Positions 32,276-45,064 of a DNA stretch of 64,000 bases are shown here, piece by piece. This DNA is from Triatoma infestans (taxonomy: Eukaryota > Arthropoda > Insecta > Hemiptera > Reduviidae). Each line of letters begins with the position of its first letter. The first letter of the stretch is position 1. The notes beneath the pieces were generated by a model that saw only the letters and a program-made list of their open reading frames with translations, was not told the DNA's origin and ran no database searches. Where the stretch lies: positions 62,001 to 126,000 of the forward strand of contig JAAEAF010000357.1 in NCBI GenBank assembly GCA_011037195.1, in the 5' to 3' direction. A program made the position numbers and the translations under genes.

Positions 32276-33040
32276 AATAAGAAGAAGTGAATAGGATCAA
32301 ACAGGTTATCAATGAAGAGAGACTTGTTCCGCTGGCTGGTATTAGAGCATACTTGGTCCGAGCCTGGTATAATGACAAGAAGGTTGTTTCTGAAGAATTT
32401 AACTAAAACGAGACGCGCAGCTACTGATTATGCGTAGTTGGTACTCATAATAAAAATTTACAGATTTTTCTTAGTAAGGAGTATTGTGGAATAATGACCA
32501 GATACCATCAATCAGTGTCTACCAATCAAGGTATGCGACAAAAACTTTGTGGAAGTTACACGAACTTGATGATCCGTACACTTAACGGGCAGAATTAGAA
32601 AAAAGAAGCATGTTACTACGATAAAATTCCAGAACATTGGATTAGAATCGATTAAAAAAAAAAAAAAGAAAGAAAGAAATATCTTCGGCGAACAAAAAGA
32701 TTTCTTATGGCGCCCTCGAGTGTTTGTATATATTATAATCTATTACTCATCTTTTAAAAAGTTGAGTTTAAATTCGCCGTTGGAAGCGAATAGGATGGTA
32801 TTGGAGCATAAGCTTGTCTTTGAGTATCCTAAACCTAGGTAGTTAGTATACATGAACTTTTTTGAACGACTAAGTGTAGTGTGGGTGTTAACTCAGAAAG
32901 ATATCACTGCAAGAGATGCCTTGTTTTAGACTGAGAAGCCGGAAAGAAGACAGCAAGATCTCTGGAAATCTCTGAACCCCTAAGGATTACACCAAAATAT
33001 GCGATACATTTTATATATTGATTAAAATAAGCAGGTTACA
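32276..33040. other. Unassigned DNA
   Basis: No gene recognised; A-run at about 32,654-32,666. Confidence 0.55.
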
Positions 33041-34310
33041 CAAACTAAGAGCTACAGCTATTATTTGAAAAATTTCTCAGAGAATATTCAATTAAAGGGG
33101 ATTTTGGCTTTGTGTGGCGTTATGATTTTTTAAGATTATTTCATTTTATTACACACTTCTATCATCCATTGTAAGGTGTAAATCTTTGGGCGAATTAATA
33201 AATGTAAATTGTATCGAAATATATTCTTGTTATATATTTTATGATTGTAAAGTAAGGAATTTTTCCGATGTATATACTTACAATTTTGGGTTTTTTGAAG
33301 GTTGGAAGGCACAAAAGAAACAGTTAGTTGAGTCAGAGTTACCTGGCCTACCCCTATCACTACATTTATTTAGGACAAAGGGAATTTCCCTGTTCTCACT
33401 TTCTCCGGGGTGGAGGTAGAATATATAAGGTGGACTCTTTTAGGGACGGGGGTCAGTTCAAAATTTGTACTATAAAAAGAGTCAAGTCTGTCATGAGAAA
33501 AAGCCATGTTACTACAGTAGTGAGTGGTGGAAGTGCCCCAAGAAACCCAACCTTCTTCAAGTCAGTAAATATGTAAGTTTTATAAAAAACAGTTTCTCCT
33601 AAATGACAAGACACTTATGTTGGTGTATCTCAATATTGTATTTATTAATTTTTGACATATACTGTTTATTTAAATTATATATTTTTTGAATCTATATATT
33701 TAATTGTTTTTTCATCCTCTCCAACTTCTGTATAAGCACAGGCCTCACGAGATCCCTTTAAAGAAGATTTCAAATATAAATTATAACAATTAATTATTAA
33801 TTAACATATTTAATTTACCCCCCCCAATACAAACCATTATTACACCATATAATATTAATCAACATTAAATTTTTCTGTTCACCAAATTTTATTGATCAGT
33901 TTTTTTTCCGTTTCCTACAATTTTCTCTATAAAACACCGATGGGTTTCTATCACCTTGTAATCTATCACTTTTCTTTGAAACATTATTCGAAATTATTTA
34001 AGGGAGTTCTGGAGAAAATGTGAGTTTGTGCTTTCCTCCAAAAAGGTCGTTTCATATAGTTTAGATTCTCGCATTCATGTAAATTGAATGCAACTCAACA
34101 ACATCTAACAATAATTATGTGCTTGAAGAGAATTAATCGATAACTATGGAAATTGCGGGAAGAGGAAGTCGTGTGAGTGTTTCATACCATTTTTTTTTAA
34201 TTTTTGAGTTATTTCTTTAAAAAAAAAAAAAATTTCGTACGTACATTTCCGGTGAAAACTCAAGGTCATAAATTTTGACGCGATCGCACTTTTTTATTCA
34301 AAACTGTTTC
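33041..34310. repeat. DR repeat fragments around unassigned DNA
   Basis: DR pieces in minus orientation at about 33,055-33,180 (TATTTGAAAAATTTCTCAGAG) and 33,895-34,190 (ending GTGTGAGTGTTTCATACC), and one in plus orientation at 34,228-34,300 (TTTCCGGTGAAAACTCAAG, then GCGATCGCAC). The intervening 33,190-33,890 holds ORFs without motifs and is not assigned. Confidence 0.6.
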
Positions 34311-36720
34311 ATTTATTTACAAAATCAAGTGATTTCATTTTGTAGCTTTATTCTTATTATTATATATTGCAAATTGCACAAAGAAATCCTAATAAATGAT
34401 TGCTGTTTTAGTTGAGTTCGTGGTGGGATGGATGGCCGTTAAAGTGTTTTCAAGAATGATGGAATTTCTTTTCTCTTTTGTTTTGCATCATCAGCAATTT
34501 GTTGTGCCTGGAGACTTCTTTTTTTATTGTTTTATAACACCTTTAGTTTTTGTTTTTTTTAATACGTCATGAATTATGTAAATATGTAAGTGATTATTAT
34601 TATTTGCAAATGTAATCGTAATGTAGCTACTTCTGTATGATGACTACATACGATATAACACAATGGGAGTTTCCTGACTTATACTGATGTGAAACTACTT
34701 GTTTACCACGATGATATGCAATCACATTCCAATCAAATATTTTTTTTTTTTTATGATAATCAAAAATTGAGCTGAGCATCTTTCTTAAAAGGTGTGTCTC
34801 TGAAAAAGAGCTAATGTTTTTCTAGGACTACGGACTCAACCACATGCCCAGGAAAAGAACTCCGCGTGGGCTTTTTATATCCCATCCATACAAATTAAAC
34901 ACTACTTCGCAAGAATCTTTGTTTTTGTTTTGCACGCTATAGACACACTATTGGAACAATTTTTCTATTTGATCAACCGATTTGTAGAAGTTTGTTATGG
35001 ATACATAACAGTGTATACCATGTTGCTTATGCATTCGATAATTGGTTTCAACCCCTTCAGAAATCGGAATTTGTAACACTGCACGCTGTCCTTCTAAAGT
35101 GCATATTGACGTAAATAACTTTACATTCCTTTGCTGCTAGAAAATCGTTGCACGAAATAATACTTTTAAAAAGTTCGCAGAGGTTGCTCCGTTACGACGA
35201 ATATCTTGGGTTGGCGGAGGCTGTGTCTTGGATGTTAGTAATTTCTTGTCTGACTTTGACATGACTATGGTAGCTAAGGGTAGTTATATTGTTTTTAGTT
35301 GGCCTCTCATAAATATCAAGTAGTGAGAGGGACTTAGGAGTTATTAAGTTTGGTAAGCATGGGTGAGTACGTCAGTATTTATTGTCGGCCGAATGCGTGG
35401 TGAAGTAGGCGTCCATTTATTTCATTTGTCCTTCAAATTTAATATGTTCGTTCTTCCGAACTTCAGATCAGAATCAGCATCAGGATTTCCGTAGCTCGTG
35501 CTGTTCTTGGTGAATATAGCTAGGTGGGGCTGGTATAAACGTGAGCTCAGATATTGTCCGTCAGTGCGTTAATAATAATATGTGTAAAACATATCCACCA
35601 AACCTTTTCATCAAAATTTGCTTGCCAACAATTGTTCCGCTAACGTCATGTGTACAGAAAGAGACATGAGTTTTGTGACAAACGGTCTACCGCAAAGGAC
35701 TCTGTAAACCACCAAATTGACAGAAAAGAATTAGAAATTCCATGCTATGTACATTTATTGCATAGTATTATTCTTCTATGCCAAAATGCTAAAAAGGAAG
35801 CACTTTAGGGCATTGTAGCATTACTTTTATATGTTTCCTTAGGCTACTGTTAATCATTCATGATAAAGAGGTTGCTTTACAAATATATAAAACGCCTTAA
35901 TGGTAGTATAAACGCTTCCCGGCAGGACAATTCTAATTGGCGTGGAAAAATGTCATTGAATAGGGAAAAGTAAAAGCAAGAAAGAAAGGAGTACACACAG
36001 CATCACCCGATATCTTAAAGGGATTAGAATTTCACAAAAACCCTTGTGAATAAATGGAGTGGATGGAGAGAAAAGATGGTTTGGGGGAGTGGGAGAGAAA
36101 ACAGCGAGTAAGAACTGAATTGGAAGCAATGGGAGGGACGTCTCGGGAGGAGACGGCGATCAAGGCACCCTCGGCTGTGAGTTGTCCTTCTCATTGCTTT
36201 GCCTTGAGCACAATGCCTGTTGTGACAACCTTTTCATATTTCTTAAAGAAAATCTCATTCTTTTCTCTTTTTTTTACCTTATTCTTCAATTTTTTTTTTT
36301 TTTTTATTCTCCAGCCTCTGGTCTATGTTTCTTTCTCCGTGAAATCCACTTGTCAATAATTGTGAACTTGTTTTTTTTACCTTACCTCCATTTGGCCTCT
36401 TTATACGCACACTATCTACCTGCCATTCAGTATCCCAGCTTCCTCATCTAACACCTAAACCTGGTCTAAGGGGAACAACACATATGGTACACACAATAAA
36501 AATACTATCGTACAAAACATACACCTTACATATACGTCGGCTTTAACAAACCAGTTTTCCTTAATACTAGAGTAATCTACCAGCAACATAATACTTCCCC
36601 ATTATGTTATTATATAAATCCCCATATTATTGTCACCTTTTCACAACTAGTAGCGCTGCTGTCTAAAAAAAAAAGTTTGCTGTGCCTTATATTCCCAAAT
36701 ATTGCTTCCATTTAACAAGA
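34311..36720. other. Unassigned DNA, no gene supported
   Basis: Contains mixed AT-rich and moderately GC-rich sequence with little match to the repeat families here. ORFs at 36,054-36,451 are driven by a purine-rich then T-rich stretch and lack motifs. I see no promoter, RNA gene or element boundary. Confidence 0.5.
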
Positions 36721-36724
36721 AAAC

Positions 36725-37204
36725 AAAAAAATCGTGTGAAATACTCACACAACTTTCTTCTCTTATTGCAATCAATACAATTATTATAAAATGATCTTTT
36801 CTTTAAACATCAAAATTTACTCATCTGAAGTAATTAAATAAAGAGGAGTTGGAGGGGCAACTACCAGCACGCAGTGAATACATTGTAATCCAGAAGAAAG
36901 CCCAATAATGTTGAACAAACACATTTGAAACAGATTCCTCATAGAAACAGTTTTCCCAAGATTGTAGCAATAAAAGTGATAATATTTATAATTATCAGCA
37001 GTTAGTATAATACTCAGTTTTCGAGAACATTCGAGAGAAAAAACGCACAAACCCTGTACTATAAAGATGCCCTTCCGATAAACCGCTTCAAATTTGGAAG
37101 CTGCTAATGTATATTATGTTATATAGTTAGCAGAACCTTGCATTTGTACTGAAATGGCACTTTAGCAAAAGAAAGCTTAACGCTATTTCAGGAGGGAACT
37201 CAAG
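36725..37204 (+). repeat. DR repeat copy, 5' part
   Basis: Starts TCGTGTGAAATACTCACAC and ACTTTCTTCTCTTA, continues with a monomer (GTTTTCGAGAACATTCGAG), and ends at AAAGCTTAACGCTATTTC, where a LINE fragment follows. DR pieces resume at about 37,590-37,950. Confidence 0.7.
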
Positions 37205-37510
37205 GAGGAGGAGGTAGTGCAAAGAGCTCATATCTCTGGAACACCCTCCCAGGACTGAGGCAGGCTAAGGTCTACCTGGGAAGTTATAATCAGAAAAGAT
37301 CTGAAGCCTGCAACAGCTTAAGTTAAAATAAGTTCCGCATGCTTACAGGTTCTTTCACGGGGCATTGTAGACTCGGGGAACATTTGAAGAAGCTGAGCTT
37401 ATGAGACGATAGCGAGTACAGATTTTGCGGGGAGAGGGAGGAAACTTCAATACATCTCCTCAAGGACTACGATGTTAAACATTCAGAGAAAATTTAGTAA
37501 CCTGGGTTAC
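37205..37510 (+). mobile_element. LINE 3' end, RNase H-side C-terminal fragment
   Basis: One frame reads NTLPGLRQAKVYLG, then KFRMLTGSFTGHCRLGEHLK, then a stop at about 37,401, then EYRFCGEREETSIHLLKDYD. A LTGHCRL...HL..L block followed by a CxFC-type knuckle with ETSIHLL is the standard C-terminus of RNase H-carrying insect LINEs (I/Jockey/R1-type). Internal stops show decay. It interrupts a DR copy. A TSD was not found. Confidence 0.8.
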
Positions 37511-37589
37511 CAGGTGTGGATATGGTGGATATTCCCTTCCTAGGACCTTCCAAAAAAAAAAAAGTTTTACCTTCCTATGTAGGTTTAGT

Positions 37590-37950
37590 ATTATTAGATT
37601 TGAGATATTTTGTTACACACACACACACAAACAAACACGGACTACTAGCTAAAAAACATTATTTTTGTACTACGAGAAGCTCAAAAACATGTACTTCCGC
37701 TGAAAACAAAAACAAAAGTAATAGATGGTTGATTATTACCAAATTTAATTCATCTCTCCCTCCGCTGACGTTGTTGAGAAAAATCAGGGAAAATTTAAAA
37801 AAAAAAGAAGCCCTTTCCGGAAATTCACATTTCCCAAATCAATCGATGGATTTCAAACACGGAATTTTAGTAACATATTTAATTCTCATTAACATTATAC
37901 ATGTGGAAGACCCATGCACTATCCAAGCACTTTAGAGCGAAAAATACATC
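37590..37950 (+). repeat. DR repeat fragments
   Basis: Contains GATTTGAGATATTTTGTTAC with an AC tract, a CATGTACTTCCGCTGAAAAC segment, then a second piece with GTTGTTGAGAAAAATCAGGG, CCCTTTCCGGAAATTC and GTAACATATTTAATTCTC. Confidence 0.6.
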
Positions 37951-37959
37951 ATCCCTATC

Positions 37960-39660
37960 CCAGAATGTTGCAATTGAAAGTGATAACTCTAATTGACGCA
38001 AGACGTTTATAAGAAGATTGTCGTAGAAGCTGTTCTGGAGCAAATCCTCCTGTTTATGGAAATGCAGACCGATCCAAAATCCATTGCTCACTTGAAGGGA
38101 GATAAAAGAAAAATATGATTATGTCTATTGTATATAAAAGAAAATCTTGCAATAACCCATTTATATCCACAGCAGGAAGTAAAACTGCTTCAACTTCCCT
38201 AAAGGAATTAGCATTCTTTCATGGAGACGAGAAGTTTTTCAACTTTACTCAAATCGCCATTCACAATAGAACCGGATGGGAAAAATACGACTTACTTTTA
38301 AAAATACTCAAAATCTTCTTCTTGAAAGAATAGCTATCCCAGATTGGTGAACCTGGTACCCTTAGTTTAGTTAGGAACGTTGAAATTTCCAAATCTTTTC
38401 CTTATTATCGTGATGAACGCAAAAGTCATTCCTCATTAACCAGTAAATCGCATTCTCATATTTCGTGAAAGATGAAGGTATGTCATTTAAAGTAAAAAAA
38501 ACAAGAATATTTCCAAACAGCCTAAATATTAAAATTATGTCAGAGTCAGCCGTTAAAATGGAGTATTTAGATATTATAAAAACTCGGTATATATTTTTTT
38601 TTTTTAAACAATTTGATGAAAGGTAAAGCCGCATAACCAGTAGCACCTCAAATTGTATAAATTGTGTGATGGGCGCAACTGAGAGAGAGACACAGGCATT
38701 GCTATAGACGAAGAGAGTGGAGGAGGATTTATTTGAATAGTAGAAGATCAAGTTTTTGCGGTTGTAGCGGCGGTGATGTATTTTGGTTTGAGGATGAAGT
38801 AATACTAGCGGGAGCCGAGTGAGGATGAATGTGCGCGCGAGAGAGAGAACAAGCAGAAAATAGGATGAAGGAGGAACAGTGTGTGGAGGAAGTGGTGGGG
38901 TGAAGAGGAACTACAGCAACATACATACTGTGTACTACAGGCTCTTCTGGGTAAGGGATTCCAGGGCCTGCTAACATTAACAATTCCGTTTGGACAGGGT
39001 TTGTAGCTCAGCCTTGTGAATATTAATGGGGACCTCAACTGGATGAGAGAGTGAGAGAGTAAACGCGCCACCAACGCACACGGCTAGCTGTACAACTACT
39101 CCAGAGAGGTTCTAGTTTCCTTTCGCACGAACCACCGCTTTGTCACCCTGCAATACACACATACTCACCGCCGATATGCAAACATTCTCTCTCACTCTCT
39201 CTCTCTCTCTCTACCTCTTCTTGCCCTCTGCGCGCTCTTACATATACGTTTTCCCGCAAAACTTAACTTTTTTATACTTTCCTATTCTTTTTTTTTATTT
39301 GTTTGTTTTTTTTTTTTTTCTACATCCAACCAACACAAAAAGAATATGAAATTTTATGTAAAAAAAACAAACAAAGAATCTCGCAGAACATTACTTGTGT
39401 TTACTCTAATTTAAAAAAAAAAAATAACTAATTAGATAAAAAATATAGTTACCACTAATTCTCTTAGCGGGGGGGGGGAATATGTTGAAAATAACATAAA
39501 TCAAATTTCAAATATTCAGGATGTTTCGTTTAATGGACAAAGAATGCAATAAAATATGACCGAATCTTGGAACAATTAAGATTGTGTTGTTAAATGTTTA
39601 GGTTTTCCACTTAATCTATATGTTTCTAAAATAACCCAAAGTCCCATTTTTCCTTCCTTC
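37960..39660. other. Unassigned DNA with GC-richer interval
   Basis: 38,660-39,240 is less AT-rich, purine-biased on the plus strand and apparently single-copy within the window. (CT)n lies at about 39,187-39,212. ORFs on the minus strand at 38,729-39,074 overlap in two frames and are low-complexity. No gene supported. Confidence 0.45.
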
Positions 39661-39666
39661 CACTTA

Positions 39667-40391
39667 AGCGGCCCTCCTCAGACGATCAATAATATTGTCA
39701 ATATTTCAGATATTCATAAAAATATTAATAATATTATTTGGCCGTACGAGGGGGAATATATTGACGGATTTTCGGGGTCATGAAAATACTCGTCAATATT
39801 TTAGGCAGAGCTAAATCTTAATATTGATGAAATATTGATCGTTCGTGCACGTGGTTGACAATCTTGATTAGTTCATCTGTAACCATGGCGGAAAACGACG
39901 TTAAAGGCCCGACTCGGTGAATGAGGATGAAAATGAACGGGAAATATTGAAAAACTTTATAAACACATAAGGAGAATTGCCAGAACCGTGGAATACCTCA
40001 TCACAACTATATTCCAACAGACAAGAAAAACGATTAACCAACCAAATGTAGCAACTGTTCATATATTTCGCAACTATTCATCCTAAAGTAACTTTTATAA
40101 TCATCAAGTTCCTTTTTGTCTAATATATTGTATTAAGATTTAGGTGATTAAACTTTTTTTTAATCCACTTTTTTAAACCAACGTCTTTTCTTCACTTTCT
40201 TCCCACCCACAATGTGCCAAAATAATAGCAATACACGTTTTTTCCTTATTTTCTTATTTTTAGCAAAAACTTCACACGTACAAATCTTTTCACAACTAAA
40301 TATTGATTGCATACGTATTGATAACAGTGTCAGGTCATTTTCAATATATTGATGAAATGTTGACAATAATATTGATCGTCTGAGGGCCGCT
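39667..40391 (+). mobile_element. PIF/Harbinger-like DNA transposon, deleted
   Basis: Inverted ends: the left starts AGCGGCCCTC then CAGACGATCAATA; the right, read inward on the minus strand, starts AGCGGCCCTCAGACGATCAA. About 40 bp of each end match. TTA flanks both sides (39,664-39,666 and 40,392-40,394), the 3-bp duplication typical of PIF/Harbinger. A decayed MADF-type ORF inside fits the accessory DNA-binding protein these elements carry. No DDE transposase is visible in 725 bp, so it is a non-autonomous deletion derivative. Confidence 0.8.
39885..40049 (+). pseudogene. MADF/Myb-like accessory ORF of the Harbinger element, broken
   Basis: Starts with a good-context ATG (ACCATGG, giving MAENDVKGP). 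After a frameshift near 39,915 it continues VNEDENEREILKNFI, then a TAA stop, then GELPEPWNTSSQLYSNRQEK. The ILKNFI...LP.PWNTSS..YSNR pattern is that of the N-terminal half of a MADF domain (a Myb/SANT-related DNA-binding fold, as in Adf1), in which W and the Y-S-N-R segment are conserved. The frame dies at 40,049; the rest of the domain is missing. In PIF/Harbinger elements such a protein partners the transposase and directs it to the ends. Confidence 0.65.
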
Positions 40392-40534
40392 TTAGATCAC
40401 AGTAAAGAAAATATTTAGCTGGCTTGATGAAAATAAAATGTCGGCACTTTGAAATGAAGATGATTTATTGTAAACAATACTAACACGTTTGAATATTATA
40501 TTTTTCTTTAAATATTAAATAACTTTCTTCTCCC

Positions 40535-41120
40535 TTTTTTTTTTCCACTTTCACTTATTGTTGGTAAAAAGAGGAAGTCAAATTTTCGATATCGTGTTTT
40601 ACCCGGAAATATATATGTTTTGAGATCCACTGACGCTGATAAAGTGGGTTTTAGCGAATAGTTTTGTGTTTGTATGAGAACAGGTTCAAAATAAAAAACA
40701 AAAAAAATTCGCAGAAAGTTTAAACTTGACATTCTTTTTTGGTAAGTAAACTGTGAGATCATAACTTTTATTTGAAACGTCCCGGAGGAAGATTCATTTG
40801 AAGGGGGGGGCTTTTATTGGTGGAGAAGGAAGATGGTGTTATTTCTTCCTCTAATGAGCTATTTTAATTGATTTTACGATTCTATCATCTAAATTATATT
40901 AATTAGAATTAGATACGTTGTCAAAATTCTGAGTTTTAAGAAAATCGGTTGCCCGGAAGTGCGTTTTTACTGAAAATAGTTTTTTCGGTTTTCTACATTT
41001 TTTCCCCTACTCACACCCATCCATCACCGCTATAAGAAAACTTTCGTTCGCTTTTTACCAAGTAGGTGGCCTCCCAAAAAACGTATTCTTCGTTAAAAAA
41101 AAAGTCGAATTTCACATTAT
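40535..41120 (-). repeat. DR repeat copy, 3' part lost
   Basis: Starts CACTTTCACTTATTG, then AAATTTTCGATATCG, TTTTACCCGGAAATATA, a short GT tract, and a monomer ending GGTTGCCCGGAAGTGCG. Confidence 0.7.
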
Positions 41121-41469
41121 TGTTCGTCAAGAATCCCGAATGGGGGTGTGGATCAACTGAATGTAAAGTGTAAATATCTCTCGCGTTAAAAATTCTATTC
41201 TTTCTAGATAATATAACTATTTAAAAAAAAAAAGGTTTTAAAACAATTAGGAAATATTTTCTAATGAAAAGAAGGAAGGTTATATTCAGACTGGTTATCG
41301 AACTTTATGTTTTAGAGTTAAAACAATATTACATAATGTTTGAAATATTTAAGTTATTGTTATATTGGCATTGTGTTAAAACAAATACTTAACTGAAAAA
41401 CATAACTTTACTTTTAACATATTTTTTTTTAACAAATTTCATTCAGCTTAAAATTTGCTTCTAAAAATA

Positions 41470-42000
41470 ATAATCGGCTGTGAAACACTCACACGACTTT
41501 CTCTTAATGCAGTTTACAAAAGATTCAACTGACTAACTTTCTTAAAATCTATGAATTTTATTAAATGTTTTACTTTTGTTTTCAATTTTATATCAATTGG
41601 AGTATCTAAACTCAATAAAATTACTTTCTTTTCTTCGGAAACCATAGACTCCCATTCTCCCAAAACTTGATCTTATGGAAAAAATATAGAAATTCGAAAA
41701 ATTGTTCAGTAAAAACGCCCTTTCATTTAATATTCTCCTTTTAGCAACATATATAATTCTAATATTATTTAGATGATAGAATCGTATAATAAACTAAAAT
41801 AGTACTTTAGAGGAAAACATAACACCTCCCCGCCTCCAGACGTCTCCTTTTAAATGATTTTTCCTGGGGAAATGTTTCATTATATGTATATATAGTTGAT
41901 ATAAGTCGTTGGAACCGTTTACGACAAAATTCCCCCCCCCCAACTAGAAAAACTATTCCATAAAGTGGTACTGCCGGTAGACCGATTTTGGCCAAAACCT
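41470..42000 (+). repeat. DR repeat copy, truncated
   Basis: Starts TCGGCTGTGAAACACTCACA and ACTTTCTCTTAATGC, continues AATTCGAAAAATTGTTCAG and TAAATGATTTTTCCTGGGG, and ends with ACCGATTTTGGCCAAAACC. 42,001-42,329 beyond it shows nothing recognisable. Confidence 0.75.
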
Positions 42001-42329
42001 TACTACCGGGTTCCTTAGTAGAACTTATGATGAAATATCAACTCGATCAATTCTCATTATTATAAGCAGTAAGAAAAAGTATTAAGAAATTTAACTTGAA
42101 ATACAACTTGATAAATTCTGAATTAGAAAAAATTTGGTTATTTTGTTATATGTAATAACACTGTAAAAATACAGCGTTTATGAACCAGAAGTAAATAAAA
42201 ATTTTTTACTCAATTCTTTATTTCTTTATAACAAGTACAGATCTACTAATTATTTTATCAAAAATGAATGATGAAACTATATTAAATGAAACTAGTTATG
42301 AAAACCGATGTGCGAGAGTTATGTGCAGG

Positions 42330-43012
42330 AGTGCGAGAAAAGAAATATGTCTGTCAGTCTCCAGAAAACCAAACGCATAGTAATTTCCAGAGCAGATGAT
42401 ATCCAATTAGACATCAGTGTCAAAGGTAAACATCTCGGGCAGGTATCCCTCCTTTAAATATCTTGGAGTGAAGATTCACTCCAACGGTAGATTATTAACC
42501 GATGAGTTGAATGAGAGAACTGCGTCTGGGGGAAGATTATTCCACGCTCTGAACAGAGGTTTCCTGAGCAAAAAAGAGGTATTCAAGGATACAAAGAGGA
42601 TTATCTTTAAGAATATTTATACCAATATTATCTATCGCTGCGAATCCTGGGCTCTAAAAGAGGGCGATAAAAGCCGACTGCAAGCAGCAGAAATGAGATT
42701 CTTGCGGAAAATAGAGGGCAAAACCAGGAGAGACCGCATTACGAACAGCACCATCAGAGCAAATTTAAAGGTTGAACATCTAGGGCAAACAATTGAAAAA
42801 AAGCAACTGCGATGGTTCGGTCATGTTAAAGGAATGGCAGAGAATAGAATACCCCGGAAGGCATATGAGATGAGAGATCGGGAAGAAGTCCCAGAGAAAG
42901 GAAAAGAAAAACGTGGGAAGAAAACCTTAAGTGCATAGTAGAGAAAAGAGGCCAAGAAAATGTCAAGAAATAGAGAAGCATGGCGAACTTTTTGCAGCTC
43001 CTCTAGAGGACC
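42330..43012 (+). mobile_element. LINE C-terminal half of RT, 5'-truncated
   Basis: Reads MSVSLQKTKRIVISRADDIQ (about 42,348-42,407), then after a one-base insertion near 42,450 SFKYLGVKIHSNGRL, YRCESWALKEGDKSRL, AAEMRFLRKIEGKTRRD and KKQLRWFGHVKGM, with the frame closing at 42,938. The last part (about 42,950-43,012) continues in another frame as NREAWRTFCSSSRGP. The block order YLG, CESW, AAEMRFLR, WFGHV matches the post-palm region of LINE RTs. The catalytic FADD segment is absent. It resembles neither the 8-kb nor the 37-kb LINE closely, so it is a separate lineage. Confidence 0.85.
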
Positions 43013-43019
43013 CTGATTA

Positions 43020-45060
43020 ATTAAGTATGAAAACCGAAAATATAGCTAACACTTCTTCGAGAAAAGCAATAAGTTTAGTATTTTATCTAGAATTGCAGAT
43101 AAATCCACGTATTCAACAATTACAAAATGTCCCTGTGAACCCGAATTATCATTATAACTAATAATAAAATTTATCAAATATTTCTATTTATTTATTTATT
43201 TATTTTATTTTAAAAAAGAAGAGTTTAAAAAATACCTGAATTCAAAGCCCAAAATTATAGAAAATCAAAAAAAGCTCATTTACCTGCAACACATAAAAAA
43301 CATCAAGAATTAGAAATACATAAAATATATATAAAAAAAAATAAAGAAATAAATAATTCATAAAACGTATCAATTTCGGGGGTGAGAGATCGGTGATAAA
43401 CTGAGGAAGTTGACAGTAGAGATCTTTTGTTAGTTACACCTGATTTGGGTACATATACACATAAGACCACCATACCTACAGTGAGAACGGATAATCGATG
43501 TGTGGTCTCTTTCTTATAATTATTACCACATCTATCTATATTCCACGTTCATGTTAAACACAAGAAAATATAGAATTTTAATTAGTTTTTTTTTCCTCAT
43601 AAAATAAATTGTAAAAGTGCGCCTGTAAGTTTGATATCCAGAAATCTAATTTTTAAAAAGTAGTATGTCTAAGTAATGTTTTAGGTGTATATTTATATAC
43701 GAGAATGGGTGTCGCTGCAAAAAAAAATATCGCATTCCAAGTTGTTGGGTAATACCATGGAATAAAAACAAGTGTTATGAAATTTCTCCAAAATAGCGCT
43801 GGCGTCTTCATGTTGTCAACATCTGCCGCTCAATCGCATTCAAAGGAGGCCATTTGTTTCATACTCATCAGTACGAAACGGACGAATGGGGTCGCTAATT
43901 TAAAAAGCACCAAGCTCGCAACTAAATTAGAAGAATTTTGTATATAACAATGCGAAATTCAAGGCTTCGAGACAAGTTTTCAACCAGTATTTAAGTAGTA
44001 AATTAAGAAGTACTTTTACAAGACAGAGCAGCTCTCTACCAAGCTAACTAGCCAGCTAAACGATCCTAATAAAAAGCGAGATTTAACCAGCTAAATATTG
44101 AAGAATTAACCCTCGTCAACACTATCGAACTGTGCTACCAAACCGGCAAATGTTCGGCTACGCTATATTTTCAATCTCCACTCTTTTCTTATTCCCCACT
44201 AACATTAAATGGTAAACAAAATAAATATTGCGAGTAAAAGTGCACTCATGACTTTATTCACTTCAACGACAACATCATTATCTGCAAATATTACAATAAA
44301 ATAACTTTACTCTCCATCGCAGACTACTTTTTCTCTGTATCAGAGATCTAAAATAAAACGGAAATCCATCCCATTCGTTGATTTAAAAGAATTTAATTTC
44401 ACCTTGATAGCCACTTAAAAAACGATCGAGACTTGGGTGAATAAATAATGGCTGTATAAATGAGATACTTTTTTCACAGTCTGGGCAAAATGATCTAACA
44501 AATCTTAGGCCCAGATATTTAGCGAGCAATGGAGACTTGAAATCATTAGAATATAGATTAAAAAGACTTAAACATCGAGAAAGATAATTTTATGTGTATG
44601 TGAGCTCAATTTATTTTTACTTTTTTAAATTCCTTTTTTTTTTAACCTGACACTTATTTGAGAAAATGTTTTTAATAAGATGCACTTTATATATTTGAAT
44701 ATACAATTCGGAAGTTATAAATCAACGTTAGTCTAATCATCAACTAGCAGTATCTTCACCCCAAACTATTCTTGGGAGGTGGGATTTAAAATAAATAAAA
44801 ACCAACTGCGGGCGCCCCAATATATCATGCAAGAACTCCCTATATATCCCCCCTTACATGATATTTGTCTTCCTTTCTTTTATTTCACTGCTCACAATTA
44901 TAACAGGTTTACTAATAATATCTATTTCAATGCATGATATATAATTTTTTATATAATTTTTTTCAAAGGAAGAAGATCTAATATGATCCTGTCCATTTCA
45001 CAAAATTAAGTTTTCATCGAGAATACATATTTTGATAATAATACAAAAACTAGGCTTTTT
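43020..45060. other. AT-rich DNA, nothing recognised
   Basis: TTTA-type repeats around 43,180-43,205. A slightly less AT-rich part at 43,750-44,160 has no motif. Confidence 0.55.
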
Positions 45061-45064
45061 AGAA

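Noticed and set aside
38729..39074. Overlapping minus-strand ORFs as a secreted protein
   Set aside because: Two frames are open at once because the plus strand is purine-rich; composition is low-complexity and there is no supporting signal.
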